Positions 33,676 to 42,420 are shown, numbered from the stretch's first letter. The stretch is DNA of 57,950 nucleotides from Catellatospora bangladeshensis (GCF_016862575.1 NZ_BONF01000059.1:1-57950), one strand, 5' to 3'. Notes: a model not told the origin generated them from the letters alone. Made by a program: numbers and translations.

Positions 33676-34326
33676 ATGCTGCTGCACGCCGAGGTGCGCC
33701 GTCGCTGGCTGTGGACGGCCGGGGCCGCCGTCGCGGCCTACGCCCTGCTGACCGCCGCCGTCGAGGTCCCCTGGGGCCCGCTGATGGCGCGGGACGCGGT
33801 CATCAGCGCCGCCGCGCACCAGTTCGCGCTGGAGAATCCGGCGTGGCGCCAGGCGATGATCGCGATCACCCGGACCGGTGACACCGTCGTGCTGGTCGCC
33901 GTGCTCGTGTTCACGCTCGGCTTCCTGCTGCGCCGCAGGCTGTTCGCGCAGCTCGCCTTCGTGTGCGCGGCGGTGGCGGCCAGCGCCGCGCTGCGGCTGA
34001 CGGTGCACGCGCTGGTGGCCCGCCCGCGTCCGGAGGACATGCTGTCCAGCGGCGCGGGCTGGTCCTATCCGTCCGGACACACCAGCCACTTCGCCACCGC
34101 CGCGCTGCTGCTGCTCCTGCTGGCCTGGCCGCTGACCCGGGCCCGCTGGCAGCGGATCGCGCTGGTCGCGGTCGTGGGTGGCTGGGCGCTGCTGGTCGGG
34201 GCGAGCCGGGTGGCGCTGGTGGTGCACTGGCCCTCGGACGTGCTCGGCGGCTGGCTGGTCGCGCTGGCCAGTGTGCCGTTCATCGCCGTGACTCACGCTG
34301 TGTACCTGAATCACTCCCGTCGGTAA
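33676..34326 (+). CDS. PAP2-family phosphatase
   Basis: A 216-aa membrane phosphatase with the three PAP2 signatures: ARPRPEDML (RP motif), YPSGHTSH (PSGH, catalytic His) and SRVALVVHWPSDVLGG (SRxxxxxHxxxD, nucleophile His). About six helices. It probably dephosphorylates a lipid phosphate such as undecaprenyl pyrophosphate or phosphatidate at the outer face of the membrane. It is separate from the conserved block before it by 56 bp. Confidence 0.92.
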   Translation: MLLHAEVRRRWLWTAGAAVAAYALLTAAVEVPWGPLMARDAVISAAAHQFALENPAWRQAMIAITRTGDTVVLVAVLVFTLGFLLRRRLFAQLAFVCAAVAASAALRLTVHALVARPRPEDMLSSGAGWSYPSGHTSHFATAALLLLLLAWPLTRARWQRIALVAVVGGWALLVGASRVALVVHWPSDVLGGWLVALASVPFIAVTHAVYLNHSRR

Positions 34327-34414
34327 CTTTACATTGCCATGCGTAACTGCCTGCTGCGAATCTGATCGCCCGGACGGCCCGACGTGGACCGTCCACGGTG
34401 GGAGGGGTGCGCAC

Positions 34415-35236
34415 ATGGCACGACGCTGGCTGGTGACGGGATGCTCGACCGGGCTGGGCCGGGCGCTGGTGGAGCGGCTCGCGGGGGCCGGCGAGCGGGT
34501 GCTCGCGACCGCCCGCAAACCCGAGACGCTCGCCGACCTGGCGGCCCGTTTCCCCGACAACCTCGTCACCCAGGCCTTGGACGTACGCGACCCGGACGCC
34601 TGCGCGGCGGTGGTGGCGGCCGCGGCGGACCGCTTCGGCGGCGTCGACGTGCTCGTCAACAACGCCGGCTACGGGCAGGTCGGCGTGGTCGAGGAGGTCT
34701 CCGACGCCGAGCTGGCCGAGCAGTTCGCCACCAACGTCTACGGCCCCTGGCGGCTGACCCGGCTGGTGCTGCCGCTGTGGCGGGCCCAGGGCGGCGGGCA
34801 CGCCGTGTTCGTCTCCTCGGTCGCGGGGCTGGTCCCGTTCCCCGGGCTGGCGGCGTACACGGCCAGCAAGTTCGCGCTGGAGGGGCTGGCCGAGTCGCTG
34901 GCGCAGGACACCGCGCACCTCGGCGTCAAGGTGACCATCGTGCAGCCCGGCGGCTTCAGCACGGAGTACGGCGTCACGGCCCCGCTGCCCGCGGCCCGGG
35001 TGTCCGCCTACGACCCGGTGGCGGGCCCGATGCTGCACGGCCTGCGCGGCATGCGCGACAACCCGGCGATCAACCGCCCGGAGCTGTTCGCCGAGGCCGT
35101 GCACCGGCTGGCCGACCTGCCCGAGCCGCCCCTGCGCCTGCCCGTCGGCGAGGACGCGCCCCAGTTCATCAGCGCCGCCCTCACCGCCCGCACCAAGGAG
35201 TTCGAGGAGGTCACCGCCGCCCGCCTCCACGTCTGA
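34415..35236 (+). CDS. Short-chain dehydrogenase/reductase (SDR)
   Basis: A 273-aa classical-type SDR: cofactor motif TGCSTGLGR near residue 8, NNAGYG, catalytic Ser in FVSSVAGL, and Tyr-x3-Lys in YTASKFALEG. After PGGFSTEYG the tail matches the many actinobacterial 'oxidoreductase' SDRs of unknown substrate. ATG 34415 is chosen at the family N-terminus (MARRWLVTGCSTGLG). It converges on the SanA-like gene, 7 bp away. Confidence 0.9.
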   Translation: MARRWLVTGCSTGLGRALVERLAGAGERVLATARKPETLADLAARFPDNLVTQALDVRDPDACAAVVAAAADRFGGVDVLVNNAGYGQVGVVEEVSDAELAEQFATNVYGPWRLTRLVLPLWRAQGGGHAVFVSSVAGLVPFPGLAAYTASKFALEGLAESLAQDTAHLGVKVTIVQPGGFSTEYGVTAPLPAARVSAYDPVAGPMLHGLRGMRDNPAINRPELFAEAVHRLADLPEPPLRLPVGEDAPQFISAALTARTKEFEEVTAARLHV

Positions 35237-35243
35237 CCGGGGA

Positions 35244-35957
35244 TCAGTCGCGGAGGGCGTCGGCGATGCCGGGTTCGAGGGGGCCGAGGAAGACGGGGTC
35301 GCGGTTGGTGACGGTGTCGAGAGCGGCCTTGACGCAGGCGCCCTGCTCGCGGACGACGGCCTTGGTCCAGAAGGTCTCGAAGCGGCGGGCGGTGTCGTCG
35401 CCGACCCCGTACGTCTCGATCCCGGCGTCGCGGCACAGCGCCACGGCGCGGTCGATGTGGTAGCTCTGCGTGATCACGATCAGCTTGCGCACCCCGAACA
35501 CCCGGATGGCGCGCTGGCAGGAGTCGTACGTGTCGAACCCGGCGTGGTCGGCCACCACCTTGCGGGCGGGCACGCCCCGGTCGACCAGCCAGTCGCGCAT
35601 GGTGTCCGGCTCGTCGTAGGTCCACTGCCCGTGGTCGCCGGACACCAGCACGGCCCGCACCCGGCCCGCCTGGTAGAGCTGCCGGGCGAGGTCCAGCCGC
35701 GCCTCCAGGAACGCCGACGGCGTGCCGTTGTCGTACACCTGCGCGCCCAGCACCAGCGCCACCGGCGCCTCGGGGACGTCGTCCACGCCGTACACGTGGC
35801 CGGAGGCGCTCCAGCGCACCCAGCCGATGCTGCCGGCCAGCGCGAGCACCCCGGCCAGCAGGCCGTACAGCACGACTCGCCGGGCCAGTCGCCACCAGCG
35901 CCGGCGTGTCCGGACGGGAGCCTCGGGCGGTGGTGAGCCGGTCATACGCCGCATCAT
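35244..35957 (-). CDS. SanA/YdcF-family membrane protein (DUF218)
   Basis: A 237-aa protein with an N-terminal basic region, one transmembrane helix (VVLYGLLAGVLALAGSIGWV) and an extracytoplasmic DUF218 domain: VALVLGAQVYDNGTPSAFLEARLDLARQLYQAGRVRAVLVSGDHG, then FDTYDSCQRAIRVFGVRKLIVITQSYHIDRAVALC. E. coli SanA affects vancomycin exclusion at high temperature; envelope metabolism is the likely area. ATG 35957 and ATG 35945 are both possible. Confidence 0.88.
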   Translation of the reverse strand: MMRRMTGSPPPEAPVRTRRRWWRLARRVVLYGLLAGVLALAGSIGWVRWSASGHVYGVDDVPEAPVALVLGAQVYDNGTPSAFLEARLDLARQLYQAGRVRAVLVSGDHGQWTYDEPDTMRDWLVDRGVPARKVVADHAGFDTYDSCQRAIRVFGVRKLIVITQSYHIDRAVALCRDAGIETYGVGDDTARRFETFWTKAVVREQGACVKAALDTVTNRDPVFLGPLEPGIADALRD

Positions 35958-36074
35958 CGCGCACGCCCGCCACCTGCGCTGCCCCGTGCGTTGCAGCGTA
36001 GGGCGATTCGCGGCTCTTGTGGTGATAGGCCCGCTATGGTGAACCAGGACGGAACCTAGCCACGGGGGGCTGGT

Positions 36075-36596
36075 ATGACCGCGTCCGCGGTGCTCACCAC
36101 GGCGCTCGCATCACGGCGCGAGCAGCCCGGCGTGGACCCGGCCGCGTCCGCCCCGGATCTGGTGGCCGCCGCCGTCGCGATGGCGGCGCGGTTCCGCGCG
36201 GGCGGCGCCCTGCACGCCTTCGGCGACGACACGGCCGACGCCCACCACATCGCGGTCGAGTTCGTGCACCCGGTGATCGTCGGCAAGCGCGCGCTGCCGG
36301 CCGTCGCCCACGACGGCCTGCGCGCCGCGCACCTGCTGCGCCACGCGGCCGGCCCGGCCGACATCGCGCTGGCCGTCGGCGCCCGGCTGGACGGCCCCAC
36401 CCGCGACGCGCTGCGTGTGGCGGGGGAGCGCGGCCTGCTGACCGTCGCGCTGACCGGCCCCGCGCCGGACGGCGTGGCCGTGGACCACCTGCTCGCCGTG
36501 CCCGGCGCCGATCCGCTGGTGGTCCGCGAGCAGCACGTCACGCTGTACCACCTGCTCTGGGAACTCACCCACGCGGTGCTGGAACGGTCGCCGTGA
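36075..36596 (+). CDS. Degenerate SIS-domain (GmhA-like) protein of hydrogenase locus
   Basis: A 173-aa protein resembling the phosphoheptose-isomerase-like SIS proteins found at the start of group 1h hydrogenase loci. It aligns by eye with the gene at 36844: AFGDDTADAHHIAVEFVHP against TFGNGGSATDAVACAELFA, and VVREQHVTLYHLLWELTHAVL against RIQEAQTTACHVLWELTVAGL. The sugar-phosphate-binding GNGGS and STSGNSP loops are lost, so it should not be an active isomerase. A partner role with the intact copy is inferred. It starts the locus and overlaps the next gene by 4 bp. Confidence 0.72.
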   Translation: MTASAVLTTALASRREQPGVDPAASAPDLVAAAVAMAARFRAGGALHAFGDDTADAHHIAVEFVHPVIVGKRALPAVAHDGLRAAHLLRHAAGPADIALAVGARLDGPTRDALRVAGERGLLTVALTGPAPDGVAVDHLLAVPGADPLVVREQHVTLYHLLWELTHAVLERSP

Positions 36597-36847
36597 CCGC
36601 CCGCCGGGCGATCCCCGACGAGCTGGCGGACTGGGCCGTGGCCCACGCCGGGCAGTCGTGCGTGACCTGCTCGGACACCGCGGTCCCGGCGACCGTGGTG
36701 GCGCTGCTGCCCGGCGGGCTGGCGCTGGCCGACGCGGGCGGGGGCCCGGAGGAGATCAGCGTCGCGCTCGTCACGGCGCGGCTCGGCGACACCGTGCTGG
36801 TGCACGCCGGGGAGGCCATCACCGTGCTGCCGGAGGTGGCTCCGTGA
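36593..36847 (+). CDS. HypC-like (HupF) protein, N-terminally atypical
   Basis: An 84-aa protein with a HypC-like beta-barrel pattern: AVPATVVALLPGGLALAD and ISVALVTARLGDTVLVHAGEAI. Canonical HypC begins Met-Cys and uses Cys2 to carry the Fe(CN)2CO unit; here the only cysteines are C23 and C26 (SCVTCSD), after a 20-residue leader. It may be a dedicated chaperone for this large subunit, working beside the normal HypC encoded at 46576. Overlaps its neighbours by 4 bp on both sides. Confidence 0.75.
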   Translation: MTARRAIPDELADWAVAHAGQSCVTCSDTAVPATVVALLPGGLALADAGGGPEEISVALVTARLGDTVLVHAGEAITVLPEVAP

Positions 36848-37668
36848 CCGCTGCCGAAAGGGGCGCCCCGGCACAGCTGGGAGCCCTCTACCCCTTCCTG
36901 TACGCCGCCCCGGCGCAGCCCGCCTCGTCCAGCGTGGACGACGGTGCGCAGGCTGCCCAGGCGGGCGGTCCGGGGCGGGCGTCCGGTCCGGACACCGGCG
37001 CCCGCCACCCGGATCTCATCGCCGCGCTCACCGCGTCCACCGCGGCCAAGCTGCGCGACGCCGCCGCGCTGCGGGCGCGGGTGCTGACCGAGCAGGCCGC
37101 GGCGCTGACCGCCTGCGCGGCCGAGCTCGCCGCCGCGCTGGGCACCGGCGGACGGCTGTTCACGTTCGGCAACGGCGGCAGCGCCACCGACGCGGTCGCC
37201 TGCGCGGAGCTGTTCGCCGCGCCGCCCGGCCGGGCCCGGCCGCTGCCGGCGTACGCGCTCAGCGCCGACGTGGCCGTGCTCAGCGCGCTGGCCAACGACG
37301 TCGGCGTGGAGGCGGTGTTCGCCCGGCAGGTGGCCGCGCACGCCCGCCCCGGCGACGTCGTGATCGGCTTCTCCACCAGCGGGAACTCGCCCAACCTGGT
37401 GGCCGGCTTCGCCCAGGCGCGGGCGCGGGGCGTGGTCACGGTCGGGTTCAGCGGCGGCGCCGGGGGACGGCTGGCCGAGCCGGGCGCCGCAGACCATCTG
37501 TTCGTCGTGCGGTCGCCGTCGGTGCACCGCATCCAGGAGGCGCAGACCACCGCCTGCCACGTGCTGTGGGAGCTGACCGTGGCGGGGCTCGGTGGCGGCG
37601 CGGACCGCCGCCCGCGGGCGGCGCAGGGGGTGTACCCAGATGACCGCAACGATGTCCGCAGAGGTTGA
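36844..37668 (+). CDS. SIS-domain protein, phosphoheptose isomerase (GmhA)-like
   Basis: A 274-aa protein with an SIS domain (about 65-245). Its loops LFTFGNGGSATDAVACAE and VVIGFSTSGNSPNLVAGFAQARARGVVTVGFSG match D-sedoheptulose-7-phosphate isomerase. The first 60 residues are an Ala/Gly-rich extension. No heptose pathway gene is nearby, and such genes accompany group 1h hydrogenases, so a maturation or regulatory role is more likely than heptose synthesis (inference). The GTG start overlaps the HypC-like stop; its 3' end overlaps the small-subunit gene by 29 bp. Confidence 0.8.
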   Translation: MTAAERGAPAQLGALYPFLYAAPAQPASSSVDDGAQAAQAGGPGRASGPDTGARHPDLIAALTASTAAKLRDAAALRARVLTEQAAALTACAAELAAALGTGGRLFTFGNGGSATDAVACAELFAAPPGRARPLPAYALSADVAVLSALANDVGVEAVFARQVAAHARPGDVVIGFSTSGNSPNLVAGFAQARARGVVTVGFSGGAGGRLAEPGAADHLFVVRSPSVHRIQEAQTTACHVLWELTVAGLGGGADRRPRAAQGVYPDDRNDVRRG

Positions 37669-38689
37669 CGAGCGGCCGATCCACATCCTGTGGCTCAACG
37701 GCGGGCTCAGCTGTGACGGCGACTCGGTGGCGCTGACCGCCGCCACCCAGCCCAGCATCGAGGAGATCGCGCTGGGCGGCCTGCCCGGCCTGCCGAAGAT
37801 CGCGGTGCACTGGCCGCTCATCGACTTCGAGTGCGGCCCGATGCAGGGCGCGGACAACTTCATCGACTGGTTCCACAAGGCCGACCGGGGCGAGCTGGAG
37901 CCGTTCGTGCTGGTGGTCGAGGGTTCCATCCCGAACGAGTCGATCAAGGCGGAGGGGTACTGGGCCGCCTTCGGGGCCGACCCGCAGACCATGCAGCCGA
38001 TCACCACCAGCGAGTGGCTGGACCGGCTCGCACCCAAGGCCCTGGCCGTGCTCGCGGTCGGCACCTGCGCGACGTACGGCGGCATCCACGCCATGGCGGG
38101 CAACCCGACCGGGGCCATGGGCGTGCCCGACTACCTGGGCTGGGACTGGCGCTCGGCGGCGGGCATCCCGATCGTCTGCGTGCCGGGCTGCCCGATCCAG
38201 CCGGACAACCTCGCCGAGACCATCACGTACCTGCTCTACCAGGCGGCCGGCCAGGCGCCGATGATCCCGCTGGACGACAAGCTGCGCCCGCAGTGGCTGT
38301 TCGGGATGACCGTGCACGAGGGCTGCGACCGGGGCGGCTACTACGAGCAGGGCCAGTTCGCCACGCACTACGGCACGCCGGAGTGCATCGTGAAGATCGG
38401 CTGCTGGGGCCCGGTGGTCAAGTGCAACGTGCCCAAGCGCGGCTGGATGAACGGCATCGGCGGCTGCCCCAACGTCGGCGGCATCTGCATCGGCTGCACC
38501 ATGCCGGGTTTCCCGGACAAGTTCATGCCGTTCATGGACGAGCCGCCCGGCGCCACCGTCTCCTCGGCGGGCAGCGGCATCTACGGCGCGATGATCCGCC
38601 GCCTGCGCGGCGTGACCGGCAAGACCGTGGACAAGGAGCCCAAGTGGCGCCACCGCGGCACCGAACTCACCACCGGATACCACCGCTGA
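37640..38689 (+). CDS. hhyS: [NiFe] hydrogenase small subunit, actinobacterial group 1h type
   Basis: A 349-aa electron-transfer subunit carrying three Fe-S clusters. The first proximal-cluster motif is GLSC25-DGD28 (Cys-x-x-Asp), not Cys-x-x-Cys. This matches the 3Cys-1Asp proximal cluster reported for oxygen-insensitive actinobacterial-type hydrogenases. GTCATYGG, VPGCPIQPDN, the HEGC region and the closely spaced Cys of IGCWGPVVKCN, GGCPNVGGICIGCTMPGFPDKF supply the other ligands. No Tat signal or C-terminal anchor was seen, so it should stay cytoplasmic. ATG 37640 is chosen; ATG 37652 is possible. Confidence 0.93.
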   Translation: MTATMSAEVDERPIHILWLNGGLSCDGDSVALTAATQPSIEEIALGGLPGLPKIAVHWPLIDFECGPMQGADNFIDWFHKADRGELEPFVLVVEGSIPNESIKAEGYWAAFGADPQTMQPITTSEWLDRLAPKALAVLAVGTCATYGGIHAMAGNPTGAMGVPDYLGWDWRSAAGIPIVCVPGCPIQPDNLAETITYLLYQAAGQAPMIPLDDKLRPQWLFGMTVHEGCDRGGYYEQGQFATHYGTPECIVKIGCWGPVVKCNVPKRGWMNGIGGCPNVGGICIGCTMPGFPDKFMPFMDEPPGATVSSAGSGIYGAMIRRLRGVTGKTVDKEPKWRHRGTELTTGYHR

Positions 38690-38725
38690 CCAGCGGCGCT
38701 ACGAAGAAGGGCGTTGAGACGAGGC

Positions 38726-40501
38726 ATGGCGACGCAGACGGCCGCGGAGGGCCTGGTCGAGATGTCGTGGGATCCGATCACCCGGATCGTCGGCAGTCTC
38801 GGCATCTACACCAAGATCGACTGGAAGCAGCGGCAGGTCGTCGAGTGCTACAGCACATCGTCGATCTTCCGCGGCTACAGCATCTTCATGAAGGGCAAGG
38901 ATCCGCGCGACGCCCACTTCATCACCAGCCGGATCTGCGGCATCTGCGGCGACAACCATGCCACCTGCTCGATCTACAACCAGAACATGGCGTACGGCGT
39001 GCAGCCGCCGCACCTGGGTGAGTGGATCGTCAACCTCGGCGAGGCTGCCGAGTACATGTTCGACCACAACATCTTCCAGGAGAACCTGGTCGGGGTCGAC
39101 TACTGCGAGAAGATGGTCCGCGAGACCAACCCCGGGGTGTGGGAGAAGGCGAAGAACACGCCCGCGCCGCACGCCGAGCAGCACGGCTTCAAGACCATCG
39201 CCGAGATCATGACCTCGCTGAACCCGCTGGAGGGCGCGTTCTACCGGGAGGCGCTGCAGGTCAGCCGGACCACGCGGGAGATGTTCTGCCTGATGGAGGG
39301 CAGGCACGTGCACCCGTCCACGCTGTACCCCGGCGGCGTCGGCACGGTCGCCACGGTGCAGCTGTTCACCGACTACCTGACCCGGCTCATGCGCTACGTC
39401 GAATTCATGAAACGGGTCGTGCCCATGCACGACGACCTGTTCGACTTCTTCTACGACGCGCTGCCCGGCTACGAGAAGGTCGGCCAGCGCCGGGTCCTGC
39501 TGGGCTGCTGGGGTGCGCTCAACGACCCGGAGTACTGCGACTTCTCCTACGAGCGGATGAGCGCGTGGGGCAGGAAGATGTTCGTGACGCCCGGCATCAT
39601 CGTCGACGGCAAGTTGGTCACCAACGACCTGGTCGACATCAACCTGGGCATCCGCATCCTGCTCGGCAGCTCCTACTACGACGACTGGCAGGGCCAGGAG
39701 GTCTTCGTCAAACGGGACCCGCTGGGCAACCCGGTCGACGTGCGCCACCCGTGGAACCAGCACACCCTGCCCCGGCCGCAGAAGCGCGACTTCGACGGGG
39801 CGTACTCCTGGGTGATGTCGCCGCGCTGGTTCGACGGCACGGACCACCTGGCGCTGGACACCGGCGGCGGCCCGATCGCCCGGCTGTGGTCCACCGCGCT
39901 GAGCGGCCTGGTCGACATCGGCTACGTCAAGGCCACCGGCCACAGCGTCATGATCAACCTGCCGAAGACGCTGACCAAGCCCGAGGTCACCTTCGAGTGG
40001 AAGATCCCGAAGTGGAGCAACGCGCTGGAGCGCAACCGCGCCCGCACCTACTTCCAGGCGTACGCGGCCGCCGTCGCGCTGCACGCGTGCGAGAAGGCGC
40101 TGGGCGAGGTGCGCGCCGGGCGGACGCAGACCTGGGAGCCGTTCAAGGTGCCCAAGGACGCGATCAGCTGCGGCTTCACCGAGGCCGTGCGCGGCGTGCT
40201 GTCGCACCACATGGTCATCCGGGACGGGAAGATCGCCAACTACCACCCGTACCCGCCGACGCCGTGGAACGGCAGCGTGCGCGACCGCTACGGCACGCCC
40301 GGCCCGTACGAGGACGCGGTGCAGAACACGCCCATCTTCGAGGAGAACTCCCAGGAGAACTTCAAGGGCATCGACATCATGCGCGCGGTACGCAGCTTCG
40401 ACCCGTGCCTGCCCTGCGGCGTGCACATGTACACCGGCAACGGCTCGGTGCTCAAGAAGCTGCACACCCCGCACGCGTTCGCCTCGGGGGCGGCGTCATG
40501 A
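38726..40501 (+). CDS. hhyL: [NiFe] hydrogenase large subunit, group 1h type
   Basis: A 591-aa catalytic subunit that oxidises H2 at a Ni-Fe centre. The L1 motif is RICGICGDNHATC (C71, C74) and the L2 motif DPCLPCGVH (559-567; C561, C564). A 24-residue tail (MYTGNGS to the end) after His567 should be cut off by the protease encoded at 43835 once nickel is in place. With the Asp-ligand small subunit this points to the high-affinity enzyme that draws on atmospheric H2 for persistence. The ATG follows GACGAGGC; the next gene overlaps by 4 bp. Confidence 0.95.
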   Translation: MATQTAAEGLVEMSWDPITRIVGSLGIYTKIDWKQRQVVECYSTSSIFRGYSIFMKGKDPRDAHFITSRICGICGDNHATCSIYNQNMAYGVQPPHLGEWIVNLGEAAEYMFDHNIFQENLVGVDYCEKMVRETNPGVWEKAKNTPAPHAEQHGFKTIAEIMTSLNPLEGAFYREALQVSRTTREMFCLMEGRHVHPSTLYPGGVGTVATVQLFTDYLTRLMRYVEFMKRVVPMHDDLFDFFYDALPGYEKVGQRRVLLGCWGALNDPEYCDFSYERMSAWGRKMFVTPGIIVDGKLVTNDLVDINLGIRILLGSSYYDDWQGQEVFVKRDPLGNPVDVRHPWNQHTLPRPQKRDFDGAYSWVMSPRWFDGTDHLALDTGGGPIARLWSTALSGLVDIGYVKATGHSVMINLPKTLTKPEVTFEWKIPKWSNALERNRARTYFQAYAAAVALHACEKALGEVRAGRTQTWEPFKVPKDAISCGFTEAVRGVLSHHMVIRDGKIANYHPYPPTPWNGSVRDRYGTPGPYEDAVQNTPIFEENSQENFKGIDIMRAVRSFDPCLPCGVHMYTGNGSVLKKLHTPHAFASGAAS

Positions 40502-41067
40502 GCGAGCAGCACTGGGACCGGGTGCTCGAACTCGACCCGCACTCGGTCGGCGTACGCGTGGAAGGGCTGCTCGCCGAGGTGGAGAAGGCGGGCGGCCCGG
40601 CGGCGCGGGACGCCGCCGACGGGGTGGTGCGCGAGCTGCTGCACCTCAACGAGGCCGGGCTGGCCCGGCTGCTGGACGGCCTGGTCACCGTGCCCGGCGT
40701 GACCGAGGAGCTGCGCGTGCTCGCCGAGGACGAGCTGGTCGGCGGCCTGCTCGCGCTCTACGGCCTGCATCCGGTGCCGATCGAGGAGCGGGTACTGGTC
40801 GCGCTGGACCGGGCGCGCCGCCGGCTGGGCCGTGAGTTCACGCTGATCGACGTCGACGCGGCGGGCACCGCCCGGATCGCGCTGGCGGCCGGCTGCGGCG
40901 GCGGCTGCGGCGGGGGCGCGGAGGCGGTCAGCGAGACGGTGTGCTCGCTGGTCCAGCAGGCCGCGCCCGAGATCGTGGAAGTGGTCGTGGAGGAGGTGGC
41001 GCCCGCGCCGCCGCTGCTGCAGATCGGGCTGCCCTCGGCGACCGCGCCGACCGGCGTGCACGCATGA
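40498..41067 (+). CDS. NifU-like domain protein of hydrogenase locus
   Basis: A 189-aa protein. Residues about 95-165 resemble the NifU C-terminal (Nfu) Fe-S scaffold domain, but its cysteine motif is C133-GGG-C137 (Cys-x3-Cys) in a Gly run instead of Cys-x-x-Cys, with another Cys at 149. The first 90 residues are helical and unlike classical NifU. It may build or carry a cluster for the small subunit (inference). ATGA overlaps on both ends tie it to hhyL and the DUF5947 gene. Confidence 0.78.
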   Translation: MSEQHWDRVLELDPHSVGVRVEGLLAEVEKAGGPAARDAADGVVRELLHLNEAGLARLLDGLVTVPGVTEELRVLAEDELVGGLLALYGLHPVPIEERVLVALDRARRRLGREFTLIDVDAAGTARIALAAGCGGGCGGGAEAVSETVCSLVQQAAPEIVEVVVEEVAPAPPLLQIGLPSATAPTGVHA

Positions 41068-41756
41068 ACCTGCGGCGCTACCTGACCGCGCCGCCCGCCG
41101 AGCCCGCGCGGGCGGCGCCGGAACGCTGCGAGCTGTGCGCGGCGCCCATCCCGGCCGCGCACGACCACCTGGTGGACGTGACCGGCCGCTCGCTGCCCTG
41201 CGCCTGCCAGGCCTGCTACCTGCTGTTCGTGCCCACGGCCGGAGACGGCGCGGGCGCGGGGGCGCGAGACGGCTCGGGCAGGCGCGGCGCGCGGGGGCGG
41301 CGGTACGCGGCCGTGCCGCGTGAGTACGTCGCGCTGCCCGGGTTTGCGCTGTCCGAGGCGGACTGGGCGGCGCTGGACGTGCCGGTGCGGCTGGTGTTCG
41401 TGTTCGTCAACAGCGTGCTGGGGCATCCGGTGGCGCTCTACCCGAGCCCGGCGGGGGCGGCCGAGTCGCAGCTGCCGCCGCGGGTGTGGGCGGAGCTGCT
41501 GGCGCGGCACCCTTACACGGCGGCGCTGCCCGCCGACGTGATGGCGCTGCTGGTGCACGGCGGGCCGGACGGGCCGGAATGCCACGCGGTGCCGATCGAC
41601 GCCTGTTACCGCCTGGTCGGGCTGGTGCGCACGCTCTGGCGCGGCTTCGACGGGGGCCAGGAGGCGCGGGCCGCGATCGACGGCTTCCTCGCCGAGGTGC
41701 GCTCGCGGGCCGTGCCCGCGCCGGAGCCGCTCGCGGCGGGGGTGGCCGGTGGCTGA
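41064..41756 (+). CDS. DUF5947 family protein (hydrogenase locus)
   Basis: A 230-aa protein of unknown function found with group 1h hydrogenases. An N-terminal Cys cluster (ERCELCAAP, LPCACQACY) looks like a zinc or Fe-S site. A Gly/Arg-rich spacer (about 60-78) and a folded domain (about 80-215: REYVALPGFALSEADWAALDVPVRLVFVFVNS, PECHAVPIDACYRLVGLVRTLWRGFDGG) follow. The Cys cluster makes electron transfer or metal delivery plausible. It overlaps its neighbours. Confidence 0.78.
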   Translation: MNLRRYLTAPPAEPARAAPERCELCAAPIPAAHDHLVDVTGRSLPCACQACYLLFVPTAGDGAGAGARDGSGRRGARGRRYAAVPREYVALPGFALSEADWAALDVPVRLVFVFVNSVLGHPVALYPSPAGAAESQLPPRVWAELLARHPYTAALPADVMALLVHGGPDGPECHAVPIDACYRLVGLVRTLWRGFDGGQEARAAIDGFLAEVRSRAVPAPEPLAAGVAGG

Positions 41757-42420
41757 GCTGGCCTTCTCGTGTTCGGACGTGCAGCCCGAGCGCTGGGCCG
41801 CGTCGCCGACGCTGCGCTTCCGGCTGGGCGTCACCGCGCCCGAGGGCGTACGCGTGCACGCGCTGATCCTCAGCGTCCAGCTGCGCATCGACCCCCGGGC
41901 CAGGCAGTACGCCCCCGCCGAGGCCGACGGCCTGCACGGCGTGTTCGGGACGCCCGAGCGCTGGGCGACCAGCATGCAGGCGCTGCACTTCGCCACCGTC
42001 GCCGCGGCCGTGCCCGGCTTCACCGGCCGCACCGAGTACGACCTGATGGTGCCCTGCACCTACGACCTCGAACCGGGCCTGGGCAAGTACCTGCACGCGC
42101 TGGCCGAGGGCACGGTGCCGGTGACGCTGCTGTTCAGCGGCACCATGTTCACCGCGCCCGGCCCCGGCGACCCGGACGGCGTGCGGGTGGGGCGGGTGCC
42201 GTGGGACCGCGAGGCGAAGTACGCCCTGCCCGTGGCGGTGTGGCGCGAGCTCATGGATCTCTACTTTCCCGGCGAGGCCTGGCTGCGGCTGCGCCGCGAC
42301 ACCGTCGACGCGCTGCTGCGCCACCAGGCCCGCCACGCCGTGCCCACCGCCGACGAGGCACTGACCTCCCTGCTCGCCCGCCCGTCCGAGGAGGACGCCC
42401 TGTGCCCGACACCACGGTGA
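41749..42420 (+). CDS. DUF6084 family protein (hydrogenase locus)
   Basis: A 223-aa protein of unknown function conserved in actinobacterial hydrogenase loci. It is mostly beta: LAFSCSDVQPERWAASPTLRFRLGVTAPEGVRVHALILSVQLRIDP, then TEYDLMVPCTYDL and VTLLFSGTMFT. No metal motif was recognised. The GTG start overlaps the DUF5947 gene by 8 bp, and its end overlaps the next start by 19 bp. Confidence 0.75.
   Translation: MAELAFSCSDVQPERWAASPTLRFRLGVTAPEGVRVHALILSVQLRIDPRARQYAPAEADGLHGVFGTPERWATSMQALHFATVAAAVPGFTGRTEYDLMVPCTYDLEPGLGKYLHALAEGTVPVTLLFSGTMFTAPGPGDPDGVRVGRVPWDREAKYALPVAVWRELMDLYFPGEAWLRLRRDTVDALLRHQARHAVPTADEALTSLLARPSEEDALCPTPR

Noticed and set aside
36844-37668. Heptose biosynthesis role for the GmhA-like protein
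   Set aside because: There are no other heptose genes nearby, and the gene is translationally coupled to hydrogenase accessory genes.
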